A stretch of 64,000 nucleotides of DNA, taken from positions 159,965 to 223,964 of the forward strand of contig JBBIJF010000003.1 of NCBI GenBank assembly GCA_037446115.1, given 5' to 3'. The translations under genes and the position numbers were made by a program. Under the pieces are notes generated by a model. It worked only from the letters and a program-made list of their open reading frames with translations. It ran no database searches and was not told the origin of the DNA. The DNA is from JANWXD01 sp037446115 (lineage in GTDB: Bacteria; Acidobacteriota; Terriglobia; Bryobacterales; Bryobacteraceae). Each line of letters begins with the position of its first letter. The stretch's first letter is position 1. Shown here piece after piece: positions 35,788 through 44,726 of the stretch.

Positions 35788-37306
35788 CGGGGCACCAGGA
35801 AAGCCGGTCCGTTGCGCCATCTACACGCGCAAGTCCACCGAGGAGGGTCTGGACCAGCCGTTCAATTCGCTCGACGCGCAGCGCGAGGCCGCCGAAGCCT
35901 ACATCCGCAGCCAGGCCAGCGAAGGCTGGACGCTGGTGGCTGAGCACTACGACGACGGCGGCTACACCGGCGCCAACATGGATCGCCCGGCGCTGAAGCG
36001 GCTGCTCGCGGACGTCCAGGCTGGCAAGGTGGACTGCGTGGTGGTCTACAAGGTCGATCGGCTCACGCGGTCGCTGTTCGACTTCGCGCGCATCATCGAG
36101 GTGCTCGACAAGCACGGCGCCAGCTTCGTTGCGGTGACTCAGCAGTTCAACACCACCACCTCGTTCGGGCGGCTGACGCTCAACATCCTGCTGTCGTTTG
36201 CCCAGTTCGAGCGCGAGATCATCAGCGAGCGCACCCGCGACAAACAGATCGCCGCTCGCAGGAAGGGCCAGTGGACAGGCGGGCACCTGATCCTCGGCTA
36301 TGATCTCGACCCGCGCGGCGGCCGGCTGGTCGTCAACCCGGAGGAGGCCGAGCGCGTGCGGGCCATCTTCAACTGGTATCTGGAAGGCGAGCCGGTCGCT
36401 CGGATCGTCGAGCGGTGCGCCGAGCTGGGCTGGCGCAACAAGCAGTGGACCACCAGGAAAGGCAGGGTCTATGGCGGCTATGCGCTCAGGAAGAGCCACA
36501 TCTACCACCTGCTCGCCAACCCGCTCTACACCGGCCGCGTGCGTGCCGACGGCGAGCTGCACCGGGCCGAGCACGAGCCGATCATCGACCAGCGGACCTT
36601 CGAGCTGGTCGAGGAGAAGCTCAAGCAGAACGCCCCGGCTCGCCTCAACCCGCACCGGCGGAGAACGGAGGCTCTGCTGCGGGGCTTGCTCTACTGCGCC
36701 TCCTGCGGCGCGGCCATGTATCCGACCTACTCCTCCAACGGGCGCCGCCAGTACCGCTACTACATCTGCGTCCGTGCGACGCGAGCCGATGACGGCTACT
36801 GCCCCACCCGGGCAGTCTCCGCTCCGGCGGTCGAAGAGGCGGTGGTCGAGAGCCTGCGCCGCTTCGCTGTGGTGCCGGAGGTCATCGAGGCGTGCGCCCG
36901 TGCCACCCGGCAGCGGGTGTTCGAGCGGCTCGCCGGGCTGCGCGAGAAGCTGCAAGAGGTGAATGCGCGCGTCAAGAACTGGAAGTCGCAACTCGCCCGG
37001 ATGTGCGGGCCGGATTCGGAGCGCGAGGCCGCTCTGCGCGAGCAGATCGCCGCCGGTGAGGCCAAGGCCGCCGAGGTCCGCAAGGAGATTCTGCGCCTCG
37101 AGAAGCTCCGGCTGGATGAGAAGGCTTTGCGCGACGAGGCAGGCGGCTTCGATCAGCTCTGGAAGGCCATGCTTCTGGAAGAGCAGGTGCGGTTCGTGCG
37201 GTGCCTGGTCGAGAAGGTCGGCTATGACGGCCGCATCGGTAAGGTCCGCGTCAGCTTCAAGTCTTCTGGGATCAAGGCGTTGTGCCAGCCAGGAGTCGAT
37301 CAATGA
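35771..37306 (+). CDS. Large serine recombinase (integrase)
   Basis: A 511-residue site-specific recombinase. The resolvase catalytic domain (residues ~12-160) has the nucleophile Ser22 in AIYTRKSTEEG, the QFNTTTSFGRLTLNILLSFAQFERE helix region (in pieces) and RTRDKQIAARRKG. The recombinase domain (~175-290) and zinc-ribbon (GLLYCASCGAAM with a later CVRATRADDGYC, ~305-345) follow, then a coiled-coil region (~365-440). Such enzymes integrate and excise phages and elements at attP/attB without host factors. Starts at GTG 35771 with GGAGG upstream. Confidence 0.95.
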   Translation: MASGNNGAPGKPVRCAIYTRKSTEEGLDQPFNSLDAQREAAEAYIRSQASEGWTLVAEHYDDGGYTGANMDRPALKRLLADVQAGKVDCVVVYKVDRLTRSLFDFARIIEVLDKHGASFVAVTQQFNTTTSFGRLTLNILLSFAQFEREIISERTRDKQIAARRKGQWTGGHLILGYDLDPRGGRLVVNPEEAERVRAIFNWYLEGEPVARIVERCAELGWRNKQWTTRKGRVYGGYALRKSHIYHLLANPLYTGRVRADGELHRAEHEPIIDQRTFELVEEKLKQNAPARLNPHRRRTEALLRGLLYCASCGAAMYPTYSSNGRRQYRYYICVRATRADDGYCPTRAVSAPAVEEAVVESLRRFAVVPEVIEACARATRQRVFERLAGLREKLQEVNARVKNWKSQLARMCGPDSEREAALREQIAAGEAKAAEVRKEILRLEKLRLDEKALRDEAGGFDQLWKAMLLEEQVRFVRCLVEKVGYDGRIGKVRVSFKSSGIKALCQPGVDQ

Positions 37307-37704
37307 ACCCGAAGCAATCGAACCGTGAGATCGAAGTCGTGATCGAGCGGAAGAGACTGCCCCGCCGCCTTCGGCGCAGCGGCGAGCCAGAGTTGCCGCC
37401 TGCGCCCCGCATCCCTCGCATCACACGGCTCATGGCCCTGGCAATCAGGTTCCAGGAGATGATCGACTGCGGCGAGGTCAAGGACTACGCTGATCTGGCC
37501 CGCCTCGGCCACGTCAGCCGAGCTCGGATCACGCAGATCATGAACCTGCTCAATCTTGCGCCGCAGATCCAGGAAGCGCTCTTGCTCCCGATTCGGCGCT
37601 CGGATGATTGCGCGCGGGTCAGCGAGCACGACCTCAGAGCGGTCACGCGCACCGTGGTCTGGCAGGATCAGATCTCCGCATTCGAGGCTCGATTGGCCGC
37701 TTGA
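37303..37704 (+). CDS. Small HTH-like protein behind the recombinase
   Basis: A 133-residue protein whose ATG overlaps the recombinase stop (ATGA). The central part, DYADLARLGHVSRARITQIMNLL, is a helix-turn-helix-like segment, followed by APQIQEALLL, reminiscent of the ParB/KorB HTH. The N-terminus is basic. Genes of this type commonly trail DUF2924-associated recombinases. It may help recombinase target DNA or regulate the cassette; not shown. Confidence 0.7.
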   Translation: MNPKQSNREIEVVIERKRLPRRLRRSGEPELPPAPRIPRITRLMALAIRFQEMIDCGEVKDYADLARLGHVSRARITQIMNLLNLAPQIQEALLLPIRRSDDCARVSEHDLRAVTRTVVWQDQISAFEARLAA

Positions 37705-37743
37705 CGTGGCCCGCTCAGCTTGATATAGCTTATGACTTATCAT
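37701..37743 (+). promoter_or_regulatory. Promoter and candidate operator of the XRE regulator/defence operon
   Basis: TTGACG (37701-37706) and TATAGC (37724-37729) with 17-base spacing, matching the consensus at 5/6 and 4/6. Just downstream, ATGACTTATCAT (37732-37743) has inverted ATGA/TCAT arms and would cover the start of transcription, a fitting place for autorepression by the small XRE protein encoded next. Confidence 0.5.
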
Positions 37744-37789
37744 TCACTATGAATTGGCTTTGCCGAGACCAGTGGCCAGGAGGCGTTCC

Positions 37790-38026
37790 GTGAGCGAACG
37801 CGGCGGTACAGCCCAACTAGTCAGAGATCTGCGCCACCGCCTGGGGCTCACTCAAGAGAAGATGGCTGCACGGCTCGGGGTGACATTCCCGACGATTAAC
37901 CGATGGGAGAACGGCCGCGCGAAGCCATCTCCCCTCGCACTCAAACAAATCGAGGATTTGCTCGTAGGTCTCGGCGACAAGGGCAGAGATTTGGTAGCTA
38001 AATACTTCACCAAGAAAAGGATCTAA
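37790..38026 (+). CDS. Small XRE-family regulator (controller-like)
   Basis: A 78-residue protein that is almost only an HTH_3 domain: LVRDLRHRLGLTQEKMAARL, then GVTFPTINRWENGRAKPSPLA. The start is GTG 37790, six bases after a perfect AGGAGG. Its size and its place directly ahead of a DNA methylase operon resemble the controller (C) proteins of restriction-modification systems, which delay restriction until DNA is methylated. The WENG-type recognition helix is the usual one for XRE proteins in toxin-antitoxin and defence loci too. Confidence 0.85.
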   Translation: MSERGGTAQLVRDLRHRLGLTQEKMAARLGVTFPTINRWENGRAKPSPLALKQIEDLLVGLGDKGRDLVAKYFTKKRI

Positions 38027-38028
38027 TT

Positions 38029-38178
38029 GTGGCGACGGACTACTTTACATTCGACCTGCTCCGCATCGGCTGGGGCGCCCGGGCAGCGCGGTTGCAAAAC
38101 CGTCCTCTGGCAGCGGGCCTTCGTCTCCACAGGAGAATCCGTCGCCCCCAATCGCAATCGGGAAGGGTCTATGGCTAG
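38029..38178 (+). CDS. Possible small ORF between regulator and methylase
   Basis: A 49-residue frame starting at GTG 38029 (AAGG upstream) and ending inside the methylase start region. The first dozen residues (MATDYFTFDLLRIG) look like protein, but the rest is Arg-rich and resembles shadow sequence. It could be a short leader peptide coupling expression to the methylase, or chance. Confidence 0.2.
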   Translation: MATDYFTFDLLRIGWGARAARLQNRPLAAGLRLHRRIRRPQSQSGRVYG

Positions 38179-41100
38179 ACTTGAGACCACAACTGCGGCT
38201 CGGATCGATGCTCTACGGAGTCGCATTAGCAAGGACGCTCCCGAAATCTCACGTCGTATCCGTGAGGCTGCGGCCGGCAATCAAGGCAATGAAGCCCGTT
38301 TCCGAACGCTGTTCGCTCAGATTATCGAGCCCTGGGCGCATGCCCTCGACATTCCGCTACTGGCTCGCGAGGAACGCACATTAGCAACTGGCCGAGCCGA
38401 CGCCACGTACAACAGGATGGTGATTGAGTACGAAGCGCCGGGGCGGCTAAGGAGCAATGAGAAACACGGCGCGACAGCCCACGCCATTCAACAAGCCAGA
38501 GACTACGTTGAAGGAGTCGCGCGTGAAGAACGGCAACAGATCCACCGGCTCATCGGTGTCGTTATCGACGGCTGCTACTTCATATACGTTCGGAAGGTCG
38601 AAGGCCACTGGACGGAACCCGAGTTCGAACCAGTTAACGAGCAATCCGTCGCCCGCTTCTTGCGGCTACTGGTTTCGTTAACGTCCGGCAAAGCGCTCCT
38701 ACCCGACAACTTGGTTCGGGATTTTGGTAGCCATACGATCTATGCCCAGCGAGTCGCCAGCTCGCTTTATACGTCTCTAAGCGGAACGCTCGACGACGGG
38801 CGAACGGACATCGTGGACAAGTTGTTCGAGCAGTGGCGTACGTTCTTCGGCGAAGTCACCGGCTACGAGGAGGGCTCACATCCTCTCCGGAACCGTCCCG
38901 AGCTGCGCCAATTCGCCAAGGGTATGGGCGTCGACACCAGGACTGTTGATCCCTCCCGCCTTTTCTTTACGGTCCACACCTATTTCGCGCTCCTGATCAA
39001 ACTGATCGCGTACTACGCTCTCTCACGGTTCATCTCAGGGTTCGGAACACGGTTTGGCTCTCTTTACCGACTTGACGACGCCCACCTGCTGCGCGAGATG
39101 GAAGAGCTTGAGCGTGGCGGCATATTCGGCAAGCTTGGTATTCGAAACTTCCTCGAAGGCGATTTCTTCAAGTGGTATCTGTACAGCTGGGACGGGAGCG
39201 TTGCGGATGCCGTGCGCACTCTCTTGGAGCGGCTAAAAGACTACGACCCAGGCACACTGGAAGTTAGTCCAGAGCAAGCAAGGGATCTACTCAAGAAACT
39301 GTACCACCGTCTCATGCCCAGGGAAATCCGCCACGACCTGGGCGAATACTACACGCCAGACTGGTTAGCTGAGCACGTGCTCAACGAGCTCGGCTACGAG
39401 GGTCAGACCGACAAGCGAGTGCTCGACCCGGCCTGCGGGTCGGGCACGTTCCTGGTCCTCGCCATCAAGCGGCTTAAGGAGCGATGCTTCCGTGAGGGCT
39501 TCAACGAACAAGAGACGCTGAAAACTATCCTAAACAATATCGTCGGCATTGATTTGAATCCCCTTGCGGCCATCGCATCGCGCACAAACTATATCCTCGC
39601 CTTGGGCGACCTGCTGGCGCACCGAACCACCGAAATCGATATTCCTGTTTACCTGGCCGATTCAGTGCTGACGCCTAGCGCTGGCGAGGAATTGTTCAAC
39701 CAAGACAGGTACGAGCTTGAGACAGTTGTTGGGACACTCGACATCCCCAGCTCTCTAAAAACGCGCGATCAGATAGACAGTCTGTGCAATCTCCTTGAGC
39801 AGTGCGTGCGTGACGAAGTGGGTCCGCAGGCATTTCTTTCTCGCGCAAAAAACTCCCTTGGGCTTGATGATGCCACGTGGTCTGGCACCCATGGCAAGGG
39901 ACACGGGGCTAAGACGATTCTAGAGGGGTTGTATGGACATCTGGCCAAGCTACATGAAGAAAGCCTCGATGGAATATGGGCGCGAATCCTGCAGAACGCC
40001 TTTATGCCGTTGTTCCTTGGGCGGTTCGACTTTGTGGCTGGGAATCCTCCATGGGTCTTCTGGAACAATCTCCCAGGTTCCCATCGCGAGAAGATTCGGC
40101 GCCTGATGGCCACGCGATATGGGCTGACGAGCTTGACGGCTTCCTCCATGAAGCGTCTCGGACAGGCTGGGAAGGACTTGAGCGCACTATTCGTTTATGT
40201 GGCGTTCGACTTCTACCTCACCGATGTCGGCCGACTCGGGTTTGTAATCACGCAGACGCTTTTCCAATCGACAGCATCCAATGAGTTTCGAGCGTTTCGC
40301 ATACCACGGAAGACCAGTTTCTCTGTGGATCGAGTAGACGATCTGGTCCGCGTATCGCCATTCAAGACTGCCACGAACAAGACTGCCTGCATCTTTGCGA
40401 GTGCAGGAAAGGCGACAGCATATCCAGTCCGATACCACGTTTGGACACCCCGGGAGGCGTTTGACCGAGACGACGCCTCCCTAGCTGAGGTGCTGAACGC
40501 ATGCGTTGTGGAGGTCAAGCAGGCGCGACCCTCCTCGTCGCAGCTCACGTCGTTTTGGGTGATAAGAGACCAAGACGCGCAGCGGATTAACACGGCGGTC
40601 ACTTCTGAGAAATACCGTCCACGACGCGGTGTAGAGACTACCCTCGAAGCCGTATTCCGGGTACGGCCGATCTCGGTGCTGCCTTCTGGCGAAGTGCTTG
40701 TACAAAATGTTCTCGAGCGAGCTAAGCGGCTGGTGCCCCAGGTGTCGGTGAGAATTGAACCGGACCTGCTCCACCCGTACGTCGCTGGCACGTCGATAGC
40801 GCGATGGCGTGCATGGCCTGCGGGAGTTTATCTCCTCACGCACTCTGCAGCCACGGGCATGAAACCCATTTCGCGGCACACGATGCAGACGAAATACCCC
40901 CTAACGTATTCTTATTTGAAGCATTTCCAAAAACAACTTGAGGGACGCTCTCTCCACAAGCGGTGGGGCGGGGACAATGAGTTTTATGCCATGTACGATA
41001 TCGGCCCGTACACGTTCGCTCCTTGGAAAGTTGCCTGGAAGCGGACGACCCGGAACTTTGAAGCTTGCGTTCTCGGATCACTCCCGATTGCCGAATGTGG

Positions 41101-41692
41101 TGTAGAGCGGATGGCCATACCCAACGGCAAAGTGATGATTATTCCGTTTCAAGACGAAGACGAAGCTCATTTTGTGTGTGCCCTGCTGAACTCGGCAATC
41201 GCCCGAAGCGAGATCAACGCATCAATTTCTTCTGAGGCCCACAGGGATATCATCAATGTGGTTTCGATCCCCCCCTTTTCCGCTAAGGATCCCCTTCATC
41301 GACGGCTCACATCGCTCAGTAGAAAAGCTCATGCAAAAGCCGCCTCTGGAAACGAGTTGACGACGGTGGAGTTGGAGGTAGACAGGACCGCAGCGGAGTT
41401 GTGGGGAATCAGCGATAGCGCTTTAGCGCAATATCGTGCAAGAGTCGCGCCCAAGCACGATATCGACGAATCGGACGATGAGGAAGAAGGCGGTGAAGGC
41501 GTATACGAAGGCCAGGTGATCCTTGAAGCCTTGGATGGTAGCCCCGAGATGACAGTCGGCGAGATCGCCGCGGCCATTGGAGTCGAGGCAACTAAGATTC
41601 GTGCACTTCTGGGTCAGTTGATCGAGGCCGGGCGAGTGGAGCAGATCGGCCGGGGACGCGGAACGCGGTACAGACTCGCCGGAGGACGGTGA
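38171..41692 (+). CDS. N6-adenine DNA methylase with nuclease-like N-terminal domain
   Basis: A 1173-residue protein. Residues ~40-150 resemble a restriction-endonuclease fold (GRADATYNRMVIEYEAPG: Asp77, Glu86, but Glu88 where PD-(D/E)xK enzymes have Lys). ~390-405 GEYYTPDWLAEHVL, motif I DPACGSGTF (419-427) and motif IV NPPW (625-628) define a gamma-type N6-adenine methylase as in Eco57I/type I HsdM-like enzymes. ~700-1050 should be target recognition, and ~1110-1173 a winged helix (ILEALDGSPEMTVGEIAAAI then RALLGQLIEAGRVEQ). It heads a four-gene operon (three-base gap to the next gene). It probably marks host DNA; possibly a type IIG-like bifunctional enzyme with a decayed nuclease. Codon use is less GC-biased than in the surrounding phage genes. 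Confidence 0.85.
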   Translation: MARLETTTAARIDALRSRISKDAPEISRRIREAAAGNQGNEARFRTLFAQIIEPWAHALDIPLLAREERTLATGRADATYNRMVIEYEAPGRLRSNEKHGATAHAIQQARDYVEGVAREERQQIHRLIGVVIDGCYFIYVRKVEGHWTEPEFEPVNEQSVARFLRLLVSLTSGKALLPDNLVRDFGSHTIYAQRVASSLYTSLSGTLDDGRTDIVDKLFEQWRTFFGEVTGYEEGSHPLRNRPELRQFAKGMGVDTRTVDPSRLFFTVHTYFALLIKLIAYYALSRFISGFGTRFGSLYRLDDAHLLREMEELERGGIFGKLGIRNFLEGDFFKWYLYSWDGSVADAVRTLLERLKDYDPGTLEVSPEQARDLLKKLYHRLMPREIRHDLGEYYTPDWLAEHVLNELGYEGQTDKRVLDPACGSGTFLVLAIKRLKERCFREGFNEQETLKTILNNIVGIDLNPLAAIASRTNYILALGDLLAHRTTEIDIPVYLADSVLTPSAGEELFNQDRYELETVVGTLDIPSSLKTRDQIDSLCNLLEQCVRDEVGPQAFLSRAKNSLGLDDATWSGTHGKGHGAKTILEGLYGHLAKLHEESLDGIWARILQNAFMPLFLGRFDFVAGNPPWVFWNNLPGSHREKIRRLMATRYGLTSLTASSMKRLGQAGKDLSALFVYVAFDFYLTDVGRLGFVITQTLFQSTASNEFRAFRIPRKTSFSVDRVDDLVRVSPFKTATNKTACIFASAGKATAYPVRYHVWTPREAFDRDDASLAEVLNACVVEVKQARPSSSQLTSFWVIRDQDAQRINTAVTSEKYRPRRGVETTLEAVFRVRPISVLPSGEVLVQNVLERAKRLVPQVSVRIEPDLLHPYVAGTSIARWRAWPAGVYLLTHSAATGMKPISRHTMQTKYPLTYSYLKHFQKQLEGRSLHKRWGGDNEFYAMYDIGPYTFAPWKVAWKRTTRNFEACVLGSLPIAECGVERMAIPNGKVMIIPFQDEDEAHFVCALLNSAIARSEINASISSEAHRDIINVVSIPPFSAKDPLHRRLTSLSRKAHAKAASGNELTTVELEVDRTAAELWGISDSALAQYRARVAPKHDIDESDDEEEGGEGVYEGQVILEALDGSPEMTVGEIAAAIGVEATKIRALLGQLIEAGRVEQIGRGRGTRYRLAGGR

Positions 41693-41695
41693 GGC

Positions 41696-42841
41696 ATGAA
41701 CCCCTTCGCCCCGCTTCAGCCGGCGCTCGCGGCCCTATCTGATGGGTCAGAGATTCTCGCGGCCACCGGCCAGGCTCAGGAGTACCTTCAGCAGTTCGAT
41801 GTGGATGAATTTTACGATCGCATCCGCACTGAGGACGACAAAAGGGTAAGTGAGCTCATGGAGTCGCCGGGTGGAAAACTTTACGTGGATGTGCCGCCGC
41901 TCGCGCGCACTGACCAGAATGTCTTCCAATATTTTGTCGACGGATCGGTGAAGACGTACTTTCTCGGAACGCTGGTCGAACATGAGCGGAACACTCCGGT
42001 AATGCTTGGGCAGCTCGGAGCGGCGGCGGTGAAGCGCGAAGATGATGGTCGCGTTCACGTAAGACCCTCGGATCTTCGTAAGCGAATCATCCTTCTCCTA
42101 AACCGCGACCAGGTTTCTGACAGCGTGTGGAACAACGCGGGAGCTGCTCTGCGGAACGCGCGGGGCCCTATTCCGATGGGGTTGGTTGACACCAAGGAGG
42201 AGGACCAGTACAACAACAGCAACTCGTTTGGCAGCAATAAGGAACCGCGCTCGCGGGCGGCCCACAAGGCCAACTGGGAGATGCGGCTGCTCGAACGCGA
42301 ATTACTGCGTGATCTGCTAGCAGAGCACGACGCGAGCGGAGCGTACATTGCCGTTGATGGCGGACTGGGCAAGGAGTTTAAACTCAACGAGTTCAATCGT
42401 GGGTTCGTTGGAGTAGTCAAGAATTTCAGCAAGGAACAGGTTTTCGAGCTCAGTTCGCGAGGCCGAACCATCCGGAAGAGCCTCTTCGAGCTACTGGCCA
42501 ACCTCCAGGTGAATCAGAGAACAGCTGCCTTCGGCCGGGGGGAGGGGCATGTGGTGTTCTGGTATGTCCGCATTAGACCCCAGACCGCATTGGAGTACCC
42601 GCTGATGGGCGTCATGAAAGTCGAATTCCCCAATCCATCACGCGCGATGGTGAGCTCAGATTTGATCGATCACCTATCGCGGGCGCTGGTCGCGGAGCGT
42701 ACGGTCAGTCCCCATGGGAAGGACCGGCGCTGGCACGCACACCTGTATCCGATATTTTTAGCCGAGCAGGTCATCAAGAATGGCTTCTACTCGGACGAGG
42801 TGCTACAAGCCGGGATAAAGTGGCCCGCGCTCAAGCCTTGA
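41696..42841 (+). CDS. NurA-like nuclease of the defence operon
   Basis: A 381-residue protein that I assign to the NurA 5'-3' nuclease fold by motif order: FQYFVDGSVKTYFLGTL (Asp82, first metal site), an acidic helix with Glu197/Glu200, AYIAVDGGLGKEF (Asp221), FVGVVKNFSKEQVF (VGxxK at 238-242), a WYVRIRP strand (~289-295) and the C-terminal helix HLYPIFLAEQVIKNG (349-363). In archaea NurA forms a complex with the HerA translocase to resect DNA ends; here a HerA-like gene follows 34 bases later. It is probably the DNA-degrading arm of the system. The assignment rests on visible motifs, with no alignment run. Confidence 0.7.
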   Translation: MNPFAPLQPALAALSDGSEILAATGQAQEYLQQFDVDEFYDRIRTEDDKRVSELMESPGGKLYVDVPPLARTDQNVFQYFVDGSVKTYFLGTLVEHERNTPVMLGQLGAAAVKREDDGRVHVRPSDLRKRIILLLNRDQVSDSVWNNAGAALRNARGPIPMGLVDTKEEDQYNNSNSFGSNKEPRSRAAHKANWEMRLLERELLRDLLAEHDASGAYIAVDGGLGKEFKLNEFNRGFVGVVKNFSKEQVFELSSRGRTIRKSLFELLANLQVNQRTAAFGRGEGHVVFWYVRIRPQTALEYPLMGVMKVEFPNPSRAMVSSDLIDHLSRALVAERTVSPHGKDRRWHAHLYPIFLAEQVIKNGFYSDEVLQAGIKWPALKP

Positions 42842-42875
42842 AACGGGATGAATTTGGGTCGGAGGGTTATCGATC

Positions 42876-44726
42876 ATGGCTAAGACGAACGACAGTGAGC
42901 GCCAATCTCCACTGGGCACCGAAAGGACGAATGTGAGCAATGCGCCGATGGGTGAGGCCCTTCGCGAGGCAAACAAGGGGCAGCAAGGCCCACAGCAGGC
43001 AATCGGTCGCGCCACTGCAACGGAGCGGGCGCCAAACTCCTCAGAGAAATTCTCGTTCTGGCTGAAGCCGGGCAACATGATCAACCCGTTCGACATCGTT
43101 GCCGCCAAACAAGGTTTGGACGATAGCATGACCTATGGCCTGGTCACGAACATCCACCACAGCACGGACGCCCCGAGTCACCTGTCGAACTACATCGCAA
43201 ACGATTTCGGCGAACTGACGGCTGAGCCCAATACGCCACGTCAAGGGACAAACGTCGCCGACGTATCAGTCCTGGCCAACACCAAGGAAACATACATGCC
43301 TGTGCAAAACGAGGCGTTGGTCTGGTTCGCTGACGAAAACGGCATCCACGCTGGCCTGGGCATCGACACGATGAAGCGCAAGGAACGGGAACGCCGTGTT
43401 CCGATATGCGTACCGGCTGGCTTGATCGAAATGAGCAATGGCACGGAGGCAGTGGCTTTCTTGGACAAAGAGTACGTCCTCGGTCCCGAAGGCGCGCACG
43501 TAAACATCTCCGGCATCTCTGGCCTCGCCACCAAGACGAGCTATATCATGTTCCTGATCCAGTCCATTCTCCAGACGATGGACAAACGCATTGACGGTCA
43601 GCAGGACCGCGTTCGTTCCAGCGATGTGGCCGTCGTCCTGGTAAACGTCAAGTACAACGACCTCCTTGCCATTGACGAAGCTCCGGTCGGCGGGCTTCCG
43701 GCGGATCAGATCGCCCTGTGGCGCCGGCTCGGGCTGGAACCCCAGCCATTCAAGAACACAACATACCTGCTCCCGGCCGGGAAGGAAAGCCAGCGCGATC
43801 CCAGCCGAGCCAACTGCTACCCCCCTCAGCCGGACCTGCTGAAATCGAGGATCTTCGCCTACGAGCTTCGAGATTGCGTGGACAAGCTGGATGCGATGCT
43901 CGCGGACATTCCGGACGAGTACGGTGTGCTCGATGCGATTGTGGGCATCGTTCGCGAGGGTCTGGAGGGGAACCAGCGTGACTGGCAGAACGTTCGCACA
44001 TGGAGGGATTTGATCGACAACAGTCCACTCGCGCGGTGGGCCAGCGGGCAAGCCCAAGCTCCCGGAGCGCTACAACCGAGGTCAATTCAAAGATTCTTCC
44101 GGTATCTCCGCAAGGCGGTCTACCATCGCACCACCGGGTTGTTCGTAGATCGTAGGAATCAAAGCTGGGTGACCGTCCGCGACGTACTCAGTCGGATCCA
44201 GGGCGGGCACACGTACGTTGTGGATATTGCCAAGTTGCACGACAACGAGCAGATGCTCGTATTCGGCGACGTTGTTCGAACGATTTACGGAGTGTTCTCC
44301 GGCGCAGGCGAAGTGGGAATGGATCTTGGTGAGTTCGACGACGAGAACTATGAGCCACCGAAACGCGTCATCATCTTCGTGGATGAGCTGAACAAATACG
44401 CACCGTCGGAACGTGGGAAGAAGTCGCCGATCCTCGAAGACCTGCTTGAAATCAGCGAGCGAGGTCGGTCGCTGGGCGTCGTACTAATGTCCGCCCAGCA
44501 GTTTGCCAGCGCAGTTCATGATCGCATAATCGGCAATGCTGCAACAAAGGTCTTCGGTCGGACGGCGCCGACCGAGTTAACACAGTCGAGCTATAGGTTC
44601 CTTAATGACGATGTGAAAATGCACCTGACACGGTTGGACAAGGGCGACCTCGTGGTGACACACCCGATCTACCGCCAGCCGATCAAGATCAAATTCCCCC
44701 GACCGGCTTATAAGCAACACCGCTGA
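42876..44726 (+). CDS. HerA-like translocase ATPase with variant P-loop
   Basis: A 616-residue P-loop ATPase of the HerA/FtsK type. Residues ~60-205 fit a HAS-barrel-like N-terminal domain. The nucleotide site reads G213-ISGLATKTS (GxxGxxTKTS, Thr in place of the usual Gly before Lys220). Walker B is VIIFVDELNKYAP (Asp503-Glu504), then ILEDLLEISERGRSLGVVLM with sensor Gln541-542, and GRTAP (Arg562, arginine-finger candidate). Should form a hexamer pumping DNA toward the NurA partner. GGAGG precedes the ATG by 11 bases. A ~60-residue polar N-terminal tail is not part of the family core. Confidence 0.8.
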   Translation: MAKTNDSERQSPLGTERTNVSNAPMGEALREANKGQQGPQQAIGRATATERAPNSSEKFSFWLKPGNMINPFDIVAAKQGLDDSMTYGLVTNIHHSTDAPSHLSNYIANDFGELTAEPNTPRQGTNVADVSVLANTKETYMPVQNEALVWFADENGIHAGLGIDTMKRKERERRVPICVPAGLIEMSNGTEAVAFLDKEYVLGPEGAHVNISGISGLATKTSYIMFLIQSILQTMDKRIDGQQDRVRSSDVAVVLVNVKYNDLLAIDEAPVGGLPADQIALWRRLGLEPQPFKNTTYLLPAGKESQRDPSRANCYPPQPDLLKSRIFAYELRDCVDKLDAMLADIPDEYGVLDAIVGIVREGLEGNQRDWQNVRTWRDLIDNSPLARWASGQAQAPGALQPRSIQRFFRYLRKAVYHRTTGLFVDRRNQSWVTVRDVLSRIQGGHTYVVDIAKLHDNEQMLVFGDVVRTIYGVFSGAGEVGMDLGEFDDENYEPPKRVIIFVDELNKYAPSERGKKSPILEDLLEISERGRSLGVVLMSAQQFASAVHDRIIGNAATKVFGRTAPTELTQSSYRFLNDDVKMHLTRLDKGDLVVTHPIYRQPIKIKFPRPAYKQHR

